Positions 24,184 through 33,189 of a DNA stretch of 64,000 nt are shown piece after piece. Position 1 is the first letter of the stretch. The number at the start of each line of letters is the position of its first letter. The position numbers and the translations under genes are program-made. Source of the DNA: Flavobacteriales bacterium (lineage in GTDB: Bacteria > Bacteroidota > Bacteroidia > Flavobacteriales_E > Vicingaceae); the NCBI GenBank assembly GCA_029262875.1, contig JAJCYO010000043.1:1-64000 (forward strand). Reading direction: 5' to 3'. Below the pieces are notes generated by a model that searched no databases, was not told the origin of the DNA, and worked only from the letters and a program-made list of their open reading frames with translations.

Positions 24184-25617
24184 TTATTTTTTAAATCCAA
24201 TCTCTTTTAGGTAAGTTGTAATATCTTCAGAGCTAATAATGTATTTAGCCAAATCTTCTTCAACTTTAGCCCTCTGTTCTTTTGAATCTTCTATCCAAGA
24301 TTTAACACGGTCTAAATCACGACTTAAAATGTAGGCAGCGTCATTGACAAGTTTGTCATTGCTCAACGACTTTAAATGCTTTATTATTTCTGTTTCAGTT
24401 GGTACTTCCACTTTCTTTTTCACTTCTTTCTTTTCCTCCAATGCGTCAAACTTTTCTTTAATAGCATCCGCACCTGGTTTTGCTTTTACCTTATCCATTC
24501 CCCAAGCACTAACCAGTTCCTTGTGAGCAGTCAATAAAATTTTCTCTGTCTTTTTCTGAACATCGAGATTTTCTTTTAAGTGTGGAGGAATAAGACCAGC
24601 TATTGACAAAAGCTTATTTTTGAGTTGTGTCAATCTCGTTTTCTTGGGCTTAGCTCCTTCAGCGTCTCTTTTCTTTTTATTCGCCTCACTTACAACAGCT
24701 CTACATCGATCCAATTCAGGTTTTAGCTCTTGCAATTCAGCTAATATCCGTTTAGAACGCTCTTTTTCCGATTCTTTTTGTTCTTTCCCATCGGCATTTA
24801 AAAGAGGCTCTCCAAGTGCATTGAACAATTTATTCATCGAAGTAATGGCTGCTTTTTTCGCTTTAGAATCATCAATATCCATTGCCCAATCTTTAAAACT
24901 CTCAACGGCTTTTTCTACTTTTTTATGGAGTTTAGATTGCTCTTTTTTCTCCAATGCTTCTTCCAATTCTAATCGAGTTGTTGCAATAATAGTTTCATCT
25001 TGACCTTCCAAATCAATCTCTATATCTGTCAACTCATCAATTACCTCTCTTACTAATTCGTTAGTCAGTATTGCTGTTTGCGATTTTTCGGATTCATCAC
25101 TTTTAGGCTTCGTTTCTTTAGGAGTAATAGATAGTTTGGCAATAATTACTTTTGCTTTCTTACTCGTTTTTGATTCTGAAATATTTGATTCAGCTTTTTC
25201 AAAACTGCGAATAGCCTTTGTTACTTGAGATTTGAATTTAGAATTATCTGCTTCACCCAATGTGTCTTCCAAATCGTGCCTAACAGTAGCAATAATCGTT
25301 TGGTCTTCCCCATCGAGGGTCATATCCAATTCAGTCAACTCCTCAATTACTTCTTTAACCAATTTTTTGGTTAGTACAGCCGTTTCAGAATTTTCCTTAT
25401 CCTTAGATTCTTTCTTTTCGGCTGCTTTGATTGCTTCAGGGGCATATTTCTTTGCCATCCCAAACAACTTATCAATGTTTTCTTGAGATTCTTTAGCGAA
25501 CAATTTCTTGTCTTCTTCCTTGTTGTAATCTTTAATCCAACTTTTTATTGCCTCCTTTAGAGGTGCTGAACCGATTTTATCTAAGTCCAGGTTTAATATG
25601 TCTTCAACTTTTATCAT
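24184..25617 (-). CDS. Coiled-coil protein with internal tandem duplication
   Basis: 477 aa, almost entirely helical and charged. Residues 79-163 and 181-265 are duplicated units (TAVLTKKLVKEVIEELTELD versus TAILTNELVREVIDELTDIE, each followed by TIIAT.R..LE), and residues ~20-56 resemble the end of the same unit (SWIKD...DKLFG). The middle (RSKRILAELQELKPELDRCR) is a coiled coil and the C-terminus is helical. No family is recognised. The position upstream of two other coiled-coil genes suggests a scaffold or structural set. Confidence 0.6.
   Translation of the reverse strand: MIKVEDILNLDLDKIGSAPLKEAIKSWIKDYNKEEDKKLFAKESQENIDKLFGMAKKYAPEAIKAAEKKESKDKENSETAVLTKKLVKEVIEELTELDMTLDGEDQTIIATVRHDLEDTLGEADNSKFKSQVTKAIRSFEKAESNISESKTSKKAKVIIAKLSITPKETKPKSDESEKSQTAILTNELVREVIDELTDIEIDLEGQDETIIATTRLELEEALEKKEQSKLHKKVEKAVESFKDWAMDIDDSKAKKAAITSMNKLFNALGEPLLNADGKEQKESEKERSKRILAELQELKPELDRCRAVVSEANKKKRDAEGAKPKKTRLTQLKNKLLSIAGLIPPHLKENLDVQKKTEKILLTAHKELVSAWGMDKVKAKPGADAIKEKFDALEEKKEVKKKVEVPTETEIIKHLKSLSNDKLVNDAAYILSRDLDRVKSWIEDSKEQRAKVEEDLAKYIISSEDITTYLKEIGFKK
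24823..25383 (-). repeat. Intragenic tandem duplication (two ~85-codon units)
   Basis: The two units cover about 25129-25383 and 24823-25077 within the 477-aa gene, separated by about 50 bases. They share the pattern TA[VI]LT..LV[KR]EVI[ED]ELT, an acidic run, then TIIAT.R..LE. Divergence at the residue level shows the duplication is old. Confidence 0.65.
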
Positions 25618-25628
25618 GTTTATCTATT

Positions 25629-25862
25629 TTATGCTATTGCTAATGTGGTTACTGGTACTGTTTTATTTTTAAGCATTTTTTCGATACCATTTGTAAGCAT
25701 AGCTGTTGCCAATGAAGTAACAATCACTATCCCTGCGGTTTGTACCAATTCTTTTGTGGGAGGTATTTTATAAGAAAATTTACCGTCCTTTTGCTTACCC
25801 ATATTATAGTAAATCAATGCTTCAGCTAATCCAATGACAAAACCTGCTCCTGTTATTATCAA
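25629..25862 (-). CDS. Small two-TM membrane protein (77 aa)
   Basis: It has two hydrophobic helices, IITGAGFVIGLAEALIYY and TAGIVIVTSLATAMLTNGI, separated by a polar loop with KQKDGKFSYKIPPTKE. The start is a TTG at 25862; no in-frame ATG exists between it and the upstream stop. It resembles small phage holin-like or virion membrane proteins in size only. It lies 11 bases upstream of the 477-aa gene. Confidence 0.55.
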   Translation of the reverse strand: MIITGAGFVIGLAEALIYYNMGKQKDGKFSYKIPPTKELVQTAGIVIVTSLATAMLTNGIEKMLKNKTVPVTTLAIA

Positions 25863-25895
25863 TATTTCTCATTTCATCTATTTCAGGTTTTAGAG

Positions 25896-26213
25896 TTAGG
25901 CAGCCAATTTTAATTCAAGCTCAAGTAAGTCTAATGACCTTGCTCGCTCTTGTTCTTTTAATCTGATATTATTGGTGCTTTTCTTGGGAGTACCGATCAC
26001 TTTAATCCCATTCTTTTTTAAGAGGTCGGCAAGTAAACGGTCAGCTTCTTCTGCCTTTTTATGCGATTTAGTAAAACCTCCTGAATCCTTTTTTATCACT
26101 TCAAAGGCTTCTACTGGATTCAATTTTTTACCAATCAACTGAATAATTTTTGGTTGATTTTTTACCTCAATTTTAGAAAGGTCTTCTGTTTTTACATTGC
26201 TGATACTATACAT
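25896..26213 (-). CDS. Hypothetical protein (105 aa)
   Basis: It starts at the ATG at 26213 (MYSISNVKTEDL), after the leader CATAAAAACTAAAATT shared with other genes of the block. The frame is open to 26291, but that part overlaps the gene upstream. A helical protein with a central QLIGKKLNPVEAFEVIKKDSGGFTKSHKK motif and a basic, Leu-rich C-terminus. No family is recognised. Confidence 0.55.
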   Translation of the reverse strand: MYSISNVKTEDLSKIEVKNQPKIIQLIGKKLNPVEAFEVIKKDSGGFTKSHKKAEEADRLLADLLKKNGIKVIGTPKKSTNNIRLKEQERARSLDLLELELKLAA

Positions 26214-26217
26214 AATT

Positions 26218-26541
26218 TTAGTTTTTATGGTCAATAGAAAATAGTTGTTTGTGTAATGTTTTAAGTGTGAAAAAGAACTCATTAGCTTCATCCTGATTAC
26301 TGTAATAAACAGAGCAATTCTGAGGCGTTCCGTCTAACTCAAAACATTGGTAATGGTAACATTGGATAGGATTGTCAATATTGCTCATATCAATAGTTGT
26401 CCATCTTAGTATTAACACCTTTGAACGCTCAGGTGATTCCATAATTCTAAAATCCCTGCATAGCTCTTTACATTCCATACCAATCTCAATGGCTTTATCC
26501 ATTATTTTATCAATCACCTCTTTTTTAAGCTGCTTTTCCAT
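26218..26541 (-). CDS. Hypothetical protein (107 aa)
   Basis: A small alpha/beta protein with Cys residues (GMECKELCRDF; YHYQCFELDGTPQNCSVYYS) and no recognised family. It overlaps the DUF7192-like gene upstream by 17 bases and is followed after 4 bases by the 105-aa gene, so it is part of the same co-transcribed string. Confidence 0.55.
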   Translation of the reverse strand: MEKQLKKEVIDKIMDKAIEIGMECKELCRDFRIMESPERSKVLILRWTTIDMSNIDNPIQCYHYQCFELDGTPQNCSVYYSNQDEANEFFFTLKTLHKQLFSIDHKN

Positions 26542-27541
26542 CCTTCAAATTTTGGTTATAGGTCTCGATAATATTACTTACCTCTTTAACTGCTGACTCT
26601 AAGGAATAGCTCTGTTCAAATACAAATCCTTTAGCGTTAATGGTATTCACAAAATCATAGCCCAATCCTTTAGTTAATGAGCCTAATCCTTTAGGAATAG
26701 TTAATCCGAAGTGGTTGGATAATGCTATTAATGCTTTGAAACCTCTGTATCGGAAATATCGGGGATCAGAAGTCATTAATAGCAATTGATTTTTATCCAA
26801 TTTGTCCTGGAAACGTTTTATTCTAATTACACCTATGCTTGCCTGACCAGAATGAGAAGTTCCCAATAGTACATTTACTTCAACTGGTACACCCCTGAGT
26901 TCTAAAAACTCCACCAATTCAGAACAAGCTAACCCAACATAAAGCATTTGATTTCCCTGCACATCGGCATTTGCTCCCGACATCAAGTAAAGCTGTAAAG
27001 AGGGGTAACTGGTCTCTTTATTTTCAAAATAGGCATACACGTTTTTTACTGCCGTTCGGTTTCCAAAATTCCCTAACTCTACATTTAATTGGCTAATAGT
27101 TGTGTTAACGGGTGTTTGTGTATTGACACGGTGTTGCTTGTACAAAGCCATTGCTGCTCTGTCAAAAGAGAACACACCTAAACCTCTATCGTTGTATGAT
27201 ACTTTAGGCTTAGGCATCACCACATTATCCAAGTGATCCATATATTGAACTAATTGGTCTTTTATCTTTGGTTGTATGGTTTTAAGTAATTGCATCCCTA
27301 AAAAAGTTCGGTGTTCGTTCAACTCATCTATATCTTTTGGCGTAGGAGTTCCATACCAAGCCGTCTGATTATGTAAGTTGTTTTTAGTGCTTGCATTTAC
27401 ACTCATCCATCGCTCCTTATTTTTTACTGAAAGCCCCTGCATTTCCATATCCACAAAAGCATTGAAATTCCATACGCTATCGAATAGCATATAATTATAC
27501 TTGGTATTTCCTTTAGCAATATGTTTCTGAGGTATTTTCAC
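26525..27541 (-). CDS. DUF7192-like (VWA-like) partner of the AAA+ ATPase
   Basis: 338 aa starting at a GTG that overlaps the stop of the AAA+ gene (TAGTG). The pattern resembles a phage family I associate with DUF7192: FDSVWNFNAFVDM at the N-terminus, TAWYGTPTPKDIDELNEH, KPKVSYNDRGLGVFSFDRA, then a conserved beta/alpha end (GVIRIKRFQDKLDKNQLLLMTSDPRYFRYRGF). Such proteins often follow CobS/MoxR-type ATPases in phages, recalling the MoxR-VWA and CobS-CobT chaperone pairs. Metal insertion or remodelling of a protein partner is a possible role; unproven. Confidence 0.6.
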   Translation of the reverse strand: MKIPQKHIAKGNTKYNYMLFDSVWNFNAFVDMEMQGLSVKNKERWMSVNASTKNNLHNQTAWYGTPTPKDIDELNEHRTFLGMQLLKTIQPKIKDQLVQYMDHLDNVVMPKPKVSYNDRGLGVFSFDRAAMALYKQHRVNTQTPVNTTISQLNVELGNFGNRTAVKNVYAYFENKETSYPSLQLYLMSGANADVQGNQMLYVGLACSELVEFLELRGVPVEVNVLLGTSHSGQASIGVIRIKRFQDKLDKNQLLLMTSDPRYFRYRGFKALIALSNHFGLTIPKGLGSLTKGLGYDFVNTINAKGFVFEQSYSLESAVKEVSNIIETYNQNLKDGKAA

Positions 27542-28491
27542 TATCCAATTCGTCTTTTAAATTCAGCCATAAATTGTTCTTTCATTCCTGCTCCTTTGTA
27601 AGAATTATAAAAGGCTTCTATGTTTGCATCGAGCTTAATTTTTTCGGCTTTCTCCCTGTTCATCGTATCAAAGTAGCTCTCCAACCCATCCCTCAAGGTC
27701 TTTCCATTGGGAACTCGCTTATATCTTTTGCCGTGTTCATTTTCTAATCCAAATTCACGCTTCATTTCCAGTACATAAGCTCTTTCCAAATTGAGCATTG
27801 TTCGTAAGGTCATAATGTCCTCTGTATCATCATCTCCATCATCTTTCCCTTCATAGCTCAAAATGGCTTTACGGATTAAAATACAGATGCTCGCTACTGC
27901 TGGATAAACCAATTGTCTTTCAAGAGCTTCATTAAATCCAATTCGATAAATACAACCACTAAATCGGTCTAATAAAGAAGCATCTTGCTTGTTGTTTCCC
28001 ACATAGTTGCCACTTGCTCCTTTACCAATAACATTGCCTGTTGCTATACATCCAAAATCAGGATGTTTTGTAATGGGTTCGTTCATCCCATTAAAAATGA
28101 TTGCTCCGTCTTTAGCACTTTTTGCTAAAGCATCGTTCAATAATCCTGCTGTATTGGCATCGAGTTTCGGCATTTCATCCAAAATCAATATTTTACCTTC
28201 CCGCCAAGCATCAATTAACCCTCCTTCTTTGTACCCCTCTATGGTTTGTCCTCCTTTAATATCTATTGGAGAAGTCCACTGGTTACAGTTGATAATGACA
28301 AAAGGAAGTGCCATTTTATCGTTTTCTGCTCTACCAAAAAGCGAATAGGCTACCTTTTCACCTAATGTTGTTTTTCCTGTTCCGGCACTTCCAACCAGGA
28401 ACACATTATTACCTGAACTCAAATCATCCAATACTTTCATAAAGTTGGGGATTTGGGTTACTTCGGGGATGTCTAATTTCATTGTTCTCAT
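27541..28491 (-). CDS. CobS/MoxR-like AAA+ ATPase
   Basis: 316 aa. Walker A is GSAGTGKTT (34-42), Walker B is GKILILDEMPKLD, and the sensor-1 region is DFGCIATGNVIGKG, an AAA_5 dynein-type arrangement like phage CobS-like proteins and MoxR. The ATG overlaps the stop of the helicase gene (ATGA), indicating coupled translation. MoxR/CobS proteins are chaperones working with a VWA partner, and the gene just downstream fits that role. No cobalamin genes are near, so the function is likely element-specific. Confidence 0.8.
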   Translation of the reverse strand: MRTMKLDIPEVTQIPNFMKVLDDLSSGNNVFLVGSAGTGKTTLGEKVAYSLFGRAENDKMALPFVIINCNQWTSPIDIKGGQTIEGYKEGGLIDAWREGKILILDEMPKLDANTAGLLNDALAKSAKDGAIIFNGMNEPITKHPDFGCIATGNVIGKGASGNYVGNNKQDASLLDRFSGCIYRIGFNEALERQLVYPAVASICILIRKAILSYEGKDDGDDDTEDIMTLRTMLNLERAYVLEMKREFGLENEHGKRYKRVPNGKTLRDGLESYFDTMNREKAEKIKLDANIEAFYNSYKGAGMKEQFMAEFKRRIG

Positions 28492-31400
28492 GCTGTCTCT
28501 AATTCAATGTTTAGTTGTATTATTAATTCATCTATTGGCGTAATTTGCTCAATCATATCCTCATAAAAAGCCCTTCCTAATACTTCAGGTGCGTATGTGC
28601 CAAACACAAATTCGGTATTGCCATCTTCGTGTGGATGGTTCGTAATGAAGTAACCCAATGTAGAGAAGGCATCATACAAGGATTCTTGCTTTGCTTTTTT
28701 TACCACATTTTCAAAGTCAGCTTTCAGTCCTGAACCCATAGTAACTGATTTCCACGCTTGATACGGTTCTTCTACCGTGTTGAATATTGGAATTAAAGAA
28801 TAGTTATATCTCTCTTTATCATTCAGCTTTCTATTGTAAATCACTATTCCAAAAGGATATTCTGCTGTGGGTTCTTTGTAGTTAATAAATCCTACGGTAG
28901 GGTTACTCCCTTGACCATAAGCTCTACCTAATTGATAGGTATAAGTAGTATTAGTGGTTGTAGTTTTACTTTTCCAATCTTCGGTATTTTCTATTTCCCA
29001 ATCTTCTAACTCTTTGGCTGCACCTTCGTATTTCAATCCAAATTCAGACAATCGGTCTAAGAAAGGTTGTAAGTTATTGATATGAAGAACTGCCGTCATA
29101 TCTCCAGCATTTTGTACAAAGTCAGGCAATTCATCTTCGCTTTGCCCTTGAGCTGGTTGAATCAATGACCTTAGTTTAGCATCTGTATATAATCGAAAGT
29201 GTTCTTTTTTGTGAATGAATAAGTTGTATTCATTTTGCCCTGTTCGTTTTAATTTAACGCCTGCTTGGTGGTCTGAAAAGATGGTATCAATGGCTAATTT
29301 GCTTACAATATTATAGCCTTCGGATATTGGAATTAAAGCGATTCTTCCCTCTCCGTCTTTTCCATATTCAGTATGCAGCAAAATACCGTTCTTAATCGTT
29401 CCCTGCTCAGTATTGTATTTAATCAGTTTATTTTGAGCACCAATATAAGTTGCTGCTGCAACAATGTTTTCTGTTAAAATATGTCGTTTTTGCCGTTTAG
29501 AGGATGCTTCTTGAATAAGGTTGTTCCAATCGGCATTCACCATCAACTTATCATCATCACTAATGTCTTTACTCTCTGTGTAAATCTTACTAATGGATTC
29601 TTGTTCATAATCTTGTAAGCTATGGCTTATCGTTTTTCGAGCATCAATTACAGCAAACTTTAAACTGATATTTCCTAACGTGTAAGGGTTATTGGTAACT
29701 TTCCCTACACTTACCCCCATAAACATTCCCCAAGATGGTTCTATCTCAGAAGCATAAAAAGGAACTTTTACTACATCTCCAATCAACCAAAAGTTGATGT
29801 ATTTGACAATTTGTTGTTTGACGTGTTCTAACTTCTTAATGTAGGAGGATAGACTTTGAGATTTTTCATTAATGAGTTCTTGAATATGCTCTTTTTGTTT
29901 TACTATTTTCTCATTTTCTTCTTCATTTTCACCACTTCCATTATCGGGCATTGCTTCCAACTCCTTTTGCAAATTGGCAATGGTTTCTAATCGGCTGCTT
30001 TTTCGTTCTTCTATCAGTTGAGGATAGTATTCATTGATTTCATTCACTAAATCAACTCGTACTTGTGATGCTTTTTTACCATCCAAAACGGTAGTAATTC
30101 TTTCATCTAATTCTTGTTTAGTAAATGGACGGTTCAAATTATTGACAATGGTTTCATCCCTTACGGTATCTTTTCCAAATGGAGTTTTACCACCAATTCC
30201 TTTTTGATGGAGGAATCGTTTTTTTACATCGGCATCTAATTTTAAGAACTCCGTTTCCAGATCATACGTTCCTTGTTGTTTCTCTAATTTAATTTGATGG
30301 TCATAACGCTCCAATAAATCATTATACAACGCTTCCTGGTCTTTTACCAATAAAAGCCCTGCACGTCCTGTTACTTGACTAATTGCTCCTTCGTTACTTT
30401 CATTTCTTTCATAAGAAACTCTACCTGTTTTTTTATCAGTTACTTTATGGTAAGTAGGGTGTCCCAACTTATCCATCATGTCCTGATTATCATCTATCCA
30501 TTTCCACGCTACTTTATCTCCATACTTATTCAAAAAGTCAGCACTTTTTAAGGAATCTTCGCTTGTTTTTTGAGAACCTGTTGTATTGGCATCTAATGAT
30601 TTTAGCTTGGCTTTGAGCATTGTCATTAAGCGTTTTTCTGCGGGAATATCACTTGTGATGTAGTAGTATTCAGGTTTTACTACTTGTCCTGTTCGGTTAA
30701 TCCTTCCTCTTTTTTGAATCTCGGTATTGATATCCAGTTCAAATTGATGGATAATCATAGCTCGTTGTCGTTGGTCCGAAAAATCTTTGGAGGCGTGAGC
30801 TGATGAACCAGTACTTCCACTTTGATTAATAAGCAGTACATCATATTCTCCACTATTGAATAATCGAAAAGATTTTTCAGTATTGGATTTAAAGGAATTG
30901 ACGATACCATCTCCACCTTCAAAGGTGATGCGTTGGTTTCTCCCTGTTACTTCGGCTACTTTAAATGTTTTGTCTGTATGACCTCCTAAACGCTCCCCTT
31001 TATTGGCTTTTTCAATGATATGGATCAATTGATCTATGGGTGATATACTCAATCCTGAGCTTTCCTGAAGCATTTTCTTTTTAATGTTATTGTACATATC
31101 TATACCACTTTGAGGTAAATCATCCAATGGCAATGTCATTCTTGATTTCTTCCCATCAATCTCTGTATAACTGTACTTAAATATCCCGTCTAAGCCCCTC
31201 ACTAATGTTCGGGTAAAATCCATTTTATCGGCAGCAATAACATCTCCACTTACTAAATCCATCTCTTTTAGAAATGCTCCCATTGTGGATTTAAAAGCAA
31301 TGACTACCTTTTTATTTTCATTCAATAATTTGATGGTATGGTTGGCTACATCCTCCACTTTTAAGGCAAAAAGCATTTGGTCAACAATATTGAATACTCT

Positions 31401-32756
31401 TGAAAAATAGGGCGATTGTTTAACACCCAATCCTTTTGGGCGTTCTTTCATCCCTTCTCCATGTCGTTTAGCCTCTGCGTGAATTATACCCAACGCTGGA
31501 GAAACATAATCCTGCTCAAATTGTACCACCTCGTTCATTAGCTTTACAATCCGATCAACACTTGCTCTGTTTTTACTTCTTTCAGGCTCTTGGTCAAGGG
31601 TAATGTAATCGACTTTTACCCCTTCATTGGAACGTTGTCGCCTAATTAATTGACCACTTTCTGCTAAATTCGACACCACAATTTCCTGTAATGCTAATCC
31701 ACCACTTATCATAGAGCGAACAAACGCTCCTTCTTCCATTTGAGCCTCTTGAATAGCAGTCTTTTTAGCATATAGGGGCGTAACTTCAGGTGTTTTAGCA
31801 AATGTGGCACTCAGGTAACAACACGCTTGTGTATGGGGGAGTATATTACGCATCCAATTACCTATGATGGAATCAAAACCACCTGCCATGTGCGATTCAT
31901 CCAAAATGAATACCACTTTTTTGAATTTCTTACTTCCTGCAATACCATTCTCGGTAATCTGACTAATGAAAAGTCGCTTATAAGGGTGAGCTGCTTGAAT
32001 TTGAGAATAGGTACAAAAAATCATATCGTACTCGATTGGTAGATGATCTTTAGTTTCTACAATCGTAACGGTTGGATGTTTTTCAGGGTCAGGTAATTGT
32101 TTTCCAATTTTTTTATACCATTCTATTCCTTCGGGGCTTTCGGTAGGAAACGTCTTTTCTACTGTTAGATAATTGTATTGACTTTTGCTATCCATTGGTG
32201 TATGAACAACACTACCATCTGCATCTTTTACACTTGCGTGTGAATCAGTATTGACAATAAACGGATGAATATCTTCTAAGCCAATGGCTTTTAAATCCCG
32301 ATACATATCCGAAAACAAATCGGGTTTCTTGGTAAAAAAGATGGGTAAATAATCGTTTTTAACAGCGTGACGAATAACGGCTGCTGCTTGCCGTCCTTTT
32401 CCTATTCCTGTTTGGTCGGCAATAATAATTCCTTCTTGCTTGTAAAACTGCTTCAAATAAAGTGCAACACCATCTACTTGTTCTGCTCCTAATCCTTTCC
32501 ACATTTCTTCAGTAGTGGTATATTTCAACTCATTTCTAATCAAGTTATCTATGTTGCCTTTCTCCTGGATAATACCATTCAGCGATTTTTGTACTTCAAA
32601 GGCTATATTTCTTGGAATAAGCGTATCCATCCGATAGGGTGCTTTAGATTTAGGCACATATTCAACCAGTTCGCTTTTTTGTTCAGCTATGGCAGCTAAT
32701 TGCTCCTTATCTTGGGTAAATTCAGCTTCTTGTATTTCGAGTTCGTTGTTATCCAT
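28488..32756 (-). CDS. Strawberry-notch family helicase
   Basis: A 1422-aa superfamily 2 helicase. Walker A is DQTGIGKGRQ (114-123), motif II is VVFILDESHMAGG (~285), motif III is LSATFAKTPE, and there is a C-terminal helicase block with NQSGSTGSSAHASK and QKRGRINRTGQVV (~680), the signature of the AAA_34/Helicase_C_4 pair in strawberry-notch proteins. The last ~600 residues are a large accessory region of unknown fold. These helicases are frequent in large phages and conjugative elements, usually beside a DNA methylase as here. It overlaps a 140-aa gene upstream by 8 bases. Likely role: remodelling DNA or displacing host proteins on element entry or replication. Confidence 0.85.
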   Translation of the reverse strand: MDNNELEIQEAEFTQDKEQLAAIAEQKSELVEYVPKSKAPYRMDTLIPRNIAFEVQKSLNGIIQEKGNIDNLIRNELKYTTTEEMWKGLGAEQVDGVALYLKQFYKQEGIIIADQTGIGKGRQAAAVIRHAVKNDYLPIFFTKKPDLFSDMYRDLKAIGLEDIHPFIVNTDSHASVKDADGSVVHTPMDSKSQYNYLTVEKTFPTESPEGIEWYKKIGKQLPDPEKHPTVTIVETKDHLPIEYDMIFCTYSQIQAAHPYKRLFISQITENGIAGSKKFKKVVFILDESHMAGGFDSIIGNWMRNILPHTQACCYLSATFAKTPEVTPLYAKKTAIQEAQMEEGAFVRSMISGGLALQEIVVSNLAESGQLIRRQRSNEGVKVDYITLDQEPERSKNRASVDRIVKLMNEVVQFEQDYVSPALGIIHAEAKRHGEGMKERPKGLGVKQSPYFSRVFNIVDQMLFALKVEDVANHTIKLLNENKKVVIAFKSTMGAFLKEMDLVSGDVIAADKMDFTRTLVRGLDGIFKYSYTEIDGKKSRMTLPLDDLPQSGIDMYNNIKKKMLQESSGLSISPIDQLIHIIEKANKGERLGGHTDKTFKVAEVTGRNQRITFEGGDGIVNSFKSNTEKSFRLFNSGEYDVLLINQSGSTGSSAHASKDFSDQRQRAMIIHQFELDINTEIQKRGRINRTGQVVKPEYYYITSDIPAEKRLMTMLKAKLKSLDANTTGSQKTSEDSLKSADFLNKYGDKVAWKWIDDNQDMMDKLGHPTYHKVTDKKTGRVSYERNESNEGAISQVTGRAGLLLVKDQEALYNDLLERYDHQIKLEKQQGTYDLETEFLKLDADVKKRFLHQKGIGGKTPFGKDTVRDETIVNNLNRPFTKQELDERITTVLDGKKASQVRVDLVNEINEYYPQLIEERKSSRLETIANLQKELEAMPDNGSGENEEENEKIVKQKEHIQELINEKSQSLSSYIKKLEHVKQQIVKYINFWLIGDVVKVPFYASEIEPSWGMFMGVSVGKVTNNPYTLGNISLKFAVIDARKTISHSLQDYEQESISKIYTESKDISDDDKLMVNADWNNLIQEASSKRQKRHILTENIVAAATYIGAQNKLIKYNTEQGTIKNGILLHTEYGKDGEGRIALIPISEGYNIVSKLAIDTIFSDHQAGVKLKRTGQNEYNLFIHKKEHFRLYTDAKLRSLIQPAQGQSEDELPDFVQNAGDMTAVLHINNLQPFLDRLSEFGLKYEGAAKELEDWEIENTEDWKSKTTTTNTTYTYQLGRAYGQGSNPTVGFINYKEPTAEYPFGIVIYNRKLNDKERYNYSLIPIFNTVEEPYQAWKSVTMGSGLKADFENVVKKAKQESLYDAFSTLGYFITNHPHEDGNTEFVFGTYAPEVLGRAFYEDMIEQITPIDELIIQLNIELETA

Positions 32757-33171
32757 TTTTTTCTTGTGATAAGGTTTCTAAATAGCTTCTTAAAGTGATT
32801 TCAGTATAAACTTGCCTTGCTTTATCTTTTCCCAATCCGCCATACATTAAAGAATCTTGAGGTAAGGTTTCATCCACTTGATCCCAACTCTCTTTGAGTG
32901 TCCACATTGCTGAAACCATTTTATCGGTATGAAAAATGAAACTGGCTATTTCATTGACTGTTTGCCCTCCTGTATAAGTGATATCCAAATAGCTCTCAAT
33001 TAGAGCTATGGGGTCTTCTTTTTCTTTTATAGCTCGTTCAACCAATTCGTGTAAATTGATATAAATAGCTGATTCGTGGTCTTCAAATCTTTTGAAAGCA
33101 ACAGGATTCGTAACCATGTATAACTTGGCTTCCGATTCGTTTTGCATTAATTGAGCGTTGTAGTATATCAT
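32749..33171 (-). CDS. Hypothetical protein between polyvalent protein and helicase (140 aa)
   Basis: A soluble acidic helical protein (ESAIYINLHELVERAIKEKEDPIALIESYLDIT...) with no recognised motif. It lies 18 bases downstream of the 1.5-kilo-residue gene and overlaps the helicase start by 8 bases, so it is translated with it. It may be a partner of one of the two giant proteins. Confidence 0.6.
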   Translation of the reverse strand: MIYYNAQLMQNESEAKLYMVTNPVAFKRFEDHESAIYINLHELVERAIKEKEDPIALIESYLDITYTGGQTVNEIASFIFHTDKMVSAMWTLKESWDQVDETLPQDSLMYGGLGKDKARQVYTEITLRSYLETLSQEKNG

Positions 33172-33189
33172 TCTTTCTTTTTTTGACTT

